From Hyphomicrobiales bacterium (GTDB lineage: Bacteria; Pseudomonadota; Alphaproteobacteria; Rhizobiales; HXMU1428-3), in NCBI GenBank assembly GCA_017640685.1, contig JAEPQF010000001.1:17015-74101 (forward strand): 57,087 nucleotides of DNA. Reading direction: 5' to 3'. Below are positions 54,143-57,087 of the stretch, in pieces; the first letter of the stretch is position 1; each line of letters opens with the position of its first letter. The position numbers and the translations under genes were made by a program. The notes under the pieces are model-generated. The model saw only the letters and a program-made list of their open reading frames with translations. It did no database searches and was not told the DNA's origin.

Positions 54143-55732
54143 ATGGTTCGCAACCGTTCAGATTTTATAGCACAAGAACAAAAGGCTCGTTTGATACGCG
54201 CTAATAATAAAAATAGAGCTGTTGCACTTGCTCAGACAAAAGATGCTCATTTCTCTCGATTTGTAAGAGATGCACTTATTCTTTTTGCAATCACATTATT
54301 TGCTTTGTCAGCTTTAATGATTGGCAAAGCAAATGCCAAGGAAACTCAGGATAGAACCTTAGCTGACTTGGCTGATAGTTTGCAAAATGCGGTTGTTAAT
54401 ATTTCAACCAGCCAGAAGGTTAAATCTAACTTTAACAAAAGAGGTGCTCCTGGGCGCCCACCTCAATTGCCTAAAGGTTTGCCGTTTGAAAAATTCTTCA
54501 AGGATTTCTTTGACGAAAATAAGCGGAATAATAGAGCGCAACGGGTAAGCTCACTTGGATCTGGCTTTGTGATTGATACTAGCGGTTTGATTGTGACCAA
54601 CAACCACGTGATTAAAGGCGCGGATGAGATTTTTGTAAATTTCGTTGATGGCACGAAACTGAAAGTTGATAAGGTTCTTGGTGTTGACGCTAAAACTGAT
54701 TTAGCGCTTCTTAAAGTAACGCCTAAAAAACCACTTTCTGCTGTGCCGTTTGGTAAATCATCTGAAGCTCGGGTTGGTGATTGGGTGATGGCGATTGGTA
54801 ACCCGTTTGGCCTTGGTGGTACTGTGACGGTTGGTATTGTTTCAGCGAAAGACAGAGATATTAACTCAGGCCCTTATGATGAGTTTATTCAAACTGATGC
54901 GGCGATTAACAAAGGTAACTCTGGTGGCCCGCTTTTCAATATGAAGGGTGAAGTGATTGGTGTTAACACAGCGATTATCTCGCCTTCTGGTGGGTCAATT
55001 GGCATTGGTTTTTCTGTGCCTTCAGACACAGTTGTGAATGTTGTTGAGCAGCTTAAAAAATATGGTGAGACACGTCGTGGTTGGCTTGGTGTTCTCATTC
55101 AAAAGGTTACGCCTGAAATTGCTGAAGGCTTTGGTATGGTGAAAGCTGAAGGTGCTTTGGTTTCTCGCGTGACCAAAGGTGGCCCTGCTGAAAAGGCTGG
55201 GTTTGTGCCGAGTGATATTATCTTGGAATTTGATGGGCATTATGTGAAATCTTCTCGTGAACTGCCAAAGATTGTTGCATTAACTCCTGTTGAGAAAACA
55301 GTTGATGTGAAGTTGCTGCGCCAGGGTAAAGAAGTGACCGTTAAAGTGAAAATTGCTCGTCTTGAAGCGGCTGAGAAAAATAACCCTGAACTTGCTGGTC
55401 GCGCTCAACCTGACAAGCCTGTTGAAAGTTCTGTTCTTGGCATGACACTTTCTAACATTACGCCAGCTCTTCGCCGTCAATATCGTTTGGATGCGAAAAC
55501 TAAAGGTGTTGTTATTACGAAAGTTGCGCCTGGTAGCCGTGCTGCTGAAAAGGGACTTCGTCCTGGTCATGTGATTGTTGAAGTTATGCAAGAGCAGGTT
55601 TCTACAGCTGATCAAGTTGTTAAGAGAGTTGAAGCTTTAAAGAAAACAAATAAGAAGAATATCATCTTCTTCATTGCGCGTGGTCGCGGTGAATTTGGCT
55701 TTGTTGCTTTGCCTTCTAACCCTGCGGGTTAG
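54143..55732 (+). CDS. degP: Do-family (DegP/HtrA) periplasmic serine protease with two PDZ domains
   Basis: NNHVIKGADE, DAKTDLALLK, INKGNSGGPLFN triad; start ATG 54143 with GGGAGAAA. Confidence 0.93.
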   Translation: MVRNRSDFIAQEQKARLIRANNKNRAVALAQTKDAHFSRFVRDALILFAITLFALSALMIGKANAKETQDRTLADLADSLQNAVVNISTSQKVKSNFNKRGAPGRPPQLPKGLPFEKFFKDFFDENKRNNRAQRVSSLGSGFVIDTSGLIVTNNHVIKGADEIFVNFVDGTKLKVDKVLGVDAKTDLALLKVTPKKPLSAVPFGKSSEARVGDWVMAIGNPFGLGGTVTVGIVSAKDRDINSGPYDEFIQTDAAINKGNSGGPLFNMKGEVIGVNTAIISPSGGSIGIGFSVPSDTVVNVVEQLKKYGETRRGWLGVLIQKVTPEIAEGFGMVKAEGALVSRVTKGGPAEKAGFVPSDIILEFDGHYVKSSRELPKIVALTPVEKTVDVKLLRQGKEVTVKVKIARLEAAEKNNPELAGRAQPDKPVESSVLGMTLSNITPALRRQYRLDAKTKGVVITKVAPGSRAAEKGLRPGHVIVEVMQEQVSTADQVVKRVEALKKTNKKNIIFFIARGRGEFGFVALPSNPAG

Positions 55733-55857
55733 AAGTTTTTTAGCTGTGCTTCAGGTTGCCCATAAGGCAACCGCACTTAACCCTGCGGGTTAGAAGTTTT
55801 TTAGCTGTGCTTCAGGTTGCCCATAAGGCAACCGCACTTAACCTTGCGGGTTAGAAG
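55718..55857 (+). repeat. 61-bp tandem repeat (two full copies at 55718 and 55779, partial third at 55840) containing degP stop codon
   Basis: Unit AACCCTGCGGGTTAGAAGTTTTTTAGCTGTGCTTCAGGTTGCCCATAAGGCAACCGCACTT; starts exactly 61 bp apart. Confidence 0.92.
55746..55776 (+). repeat. Asymmetric-bulge hairpin: GTGC-TTCA-GGTTGCC-CATAA-GGCAACC-GCAC (second copy 55807-55837)
   Basis: Manual fold. Confidence 0.8.
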
Positions 55858-55866
55858 GTTTATTGT

Positions 55867-55909
55867 CTCTCACGGGCTATTCCGCCGCTATAGCGGCGGG
55901 CCCTCCGAG
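55867..55909 (+). repeat. Module A repeat, copy 2: CTCTCACGGGC-TATT-CCGCCGCTATAGCGGCGG-GCCCTCCGAG
   Basis: Flanks match 25946-25987. Confidence 0.75.
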
Positions 55910-55926
55910 AGGCGGTGTTTTTTTAT

Positions 55927-55953
55927 GCTTCAGTTGCCCACCCATGCAACCGC
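55927..55953 (+). repeat. Degenerate hairpin: GC-TTCA-GTTGC-CCACCCAT-GCAAC-CGC, between modules A and B
   Basis: Manual fold. Confidence 0.55.
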
Positions 55954-55969
55954 ACTAACACCGGTCTTT

Positions 55970-56023
55970 GCTGGCGCTGTGCCATGTCCTTCAGCCCTAA
56001 AAAGGGCTGAACTCCTTCTTTGT
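55970..56023 (+). repeat. Module B repeat, copy 3: GCTGGCGC..GCCATGTCCTTCAGCCCTAAAAAGGGCTGAACTCCTTCTTTGT
   Basis: Flanks match 24814-24899 and 26011-26083. Confidence 0.75.
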
Positions 56024-56163
56024 GCAAATAGATTTATAATAATTATATTACTTTTGAAGTTTCAGTTGATGCCTTTCGTTGTAGCCTCGGTTGACTAAGG
56101 AAGCTTGCTCTATGTCCTGTTTCTAACTTGGTAGTGATTATTTTTCGTTCATTCAATTCTATT

Positions 56164-56201
56164 AACCCAGTGGTCATTTATTTGGTTGCTGGGTTTTTTT
56201 A
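56164..56201 (+). terminator. Terminator-like hairpin AACCCAG...CTGGGTT plus T-run
   Basis: 7-bp stem followed by TTTTT. Confidence 0.65.
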
Positions 56202-56307
56202 TATGATTTTTGTTAATCTTGCTTTCGTTCTGGATTATGAGAATTTTCAAGATAGGTGTATAGTTGTTTTGGGGTAATGAGGCCGCTCTTTGAGTAAGGA
56301 GTTGCTT

Positions 56308-56655
56308 ATGAGTTATTTTCAAAATAATTTTTCTGTTTTCTATAAAGTGGCAATGGCTGGTTTTGTTGCTCTTTTTTTCTTTTCATTAAATTCGCCTGCA
56401 TTTGCTGATCGACCAGATCGGTGTTTTCACAAACATTATAATAATAAATCGACTTGTAAGGCTGGTATTCGTGGGAAAAAATGCACGGATGCAAAGGGAA
56501 ATAAGGGGAAGTGCGTGCAGAACAGCTCTAAGTGTTATTGCAAAATTTACAAAAAGAAAAGCAAGAACAAAGAGCTTATTGACCTTGGGGTTGATGTTGG
56601 GATTTCAATTTTAAAATCTAAAAAACACAAAAAACATCATAAACACCATGATTGA
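56308..56655 (+). CDS. Small secreted basic 6-Cys protein with Lys/His-rich tail
   Basis: Signal peptide, C-x10-C-x8-C-x9-C-x6-C-x-C, tail KSKKHKKHHKHHD; SD AAGGAG before ATG 56308. Confidence 0.75.
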   Translation: MSYFQNNFSVFYKVAMAGFVALFFFSLNSPAFADRPDRCFHKHYNNKSTCKAGIRGKKCTDAKGNKGKCVQNSSKCYCKIYKKKSKNKELIDLGVDVGISILKSKKHKKHHKHHD

Positions 56656-56657
56656 TT

Positions 56658-57087
56658 TTATGGTGTTTTGGTTTCATGAATAACCAGTTGTGGGAATGGA
56701 ATTTCCAGCTCATGGGTGTTGCAGGCTTCAATCATGAGTTTGGTTAATTCAGCTTCCAGGTCTTCATATTTAGGGGCGACATTGCCTTTGAAATCAGCTT
56801 CTATTTCATAATCGATGGATGAGGGGCCAGCGCCTAGAACTTCAACTTCCACATTTCTAATATTGTCTTTGCCAATATATTTGCTGATGCCAGATTCGAT
56901 ATGCGTTCTTAGCTTGCTTGGAATTTCAATTGTGGCTTCTTTTTGATGTTTATAGGAAATGCCAAATTCAAGTTTGATGCGAAAGCCCGTTGAGAGGTTG
57001 CGTAATTTTGCGTCGAGAAAATCTGTTGTTTTGAAAGTTATTCTTGCCCCGCCTAGTTCGATGAGTTGAACAAGCTCAGGCGTTTGA
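56658..57087 (-). CDS. C-terminal part of MscS-like mechanosensitive channel (truncated by window edge)
   Basis: In-frame read-through from the window edge: ELVQLIELGGARITFKTTDFLDAKLRNLSTGFRIKLEFGISYKHQKEATIEIPSKL...IHETKTP*. Confidence 0.55.
   Translation of the reverse strand, partial: QTPELVQLIELGGARITFKTTDFLDAKLRNLSTGFRIKLEFGISYKHQKEATIEIPSKLRTHIESGISKYIGKDNIRNVEVEVLGAGPSSIDYEIEADFKGNVAPKYEDLEAELTKLMIEACNTHELEIPFPQLVIHETKTP

Noticed and set aside
55817-56098. 93-aa ORF on + strand after degP
   Set aside because: Composed almost entirely of repeat modules (CCA-loop hairpin, modules A and B); no SD, no protein-like pattern.

Overview
The window is chromosomal and low-to-moderate GC, and it looks alphaproteobacterial (Rhizobiales-like gene order and a two-piece tmRNA carrying the ANDNYAPVAQAA tag). 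From 0 to 22.6 kb it holds most of a division/cell-wall (dcw) cluster: murE-murF-mraY-murD-ftsW-murG-murC-murB-ddl-ftsQ-ftsA-ftsZ-lpxC-bamD-ligA. After that come an aminopeptidase P, prmA, a DUF3754/TMEM143-like membrane protein, several small hypotheticals, a UvrD/PcrA helicase, a cupredoxin, and a putative metal-related membrane locus (HupE/UreJ-like, 'transmembrane anchor' protein, His-rich exported protein, CLC channel). The rest is an AsmA-like giant, RHH protein, fumC, sspB next to a circularly permuted ssrA (tmRNA), thyA-folA, two tandem soluble chemoreceptor-like proteins with an inverted domain order, hflK-hflC-DUF2065-degP, a 6-Cys basic secreted mini-protein and a truncated MscS-like gene. 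I found no IS elements, CRISPR arrays, tRNAs or rRNAs. The least-explained signals are: (1) a dispersed family of short asymmetric-bulge hairpins whose loop (CCAYMA) and 5' bulge (TTYA) are conserved while the stems covary, all in one orientation, with larger companion modules; (2) an exact 15-bp x5 tandem array upstream of bamD that is also an open 22-codon frame; (3) a 61-bp tandem repeat that contains the degP stop codon; (4) ssrA-sspB adjacency; (5) the inverted chemoreceptor pair; (6) an FtsZ with a very long linker.
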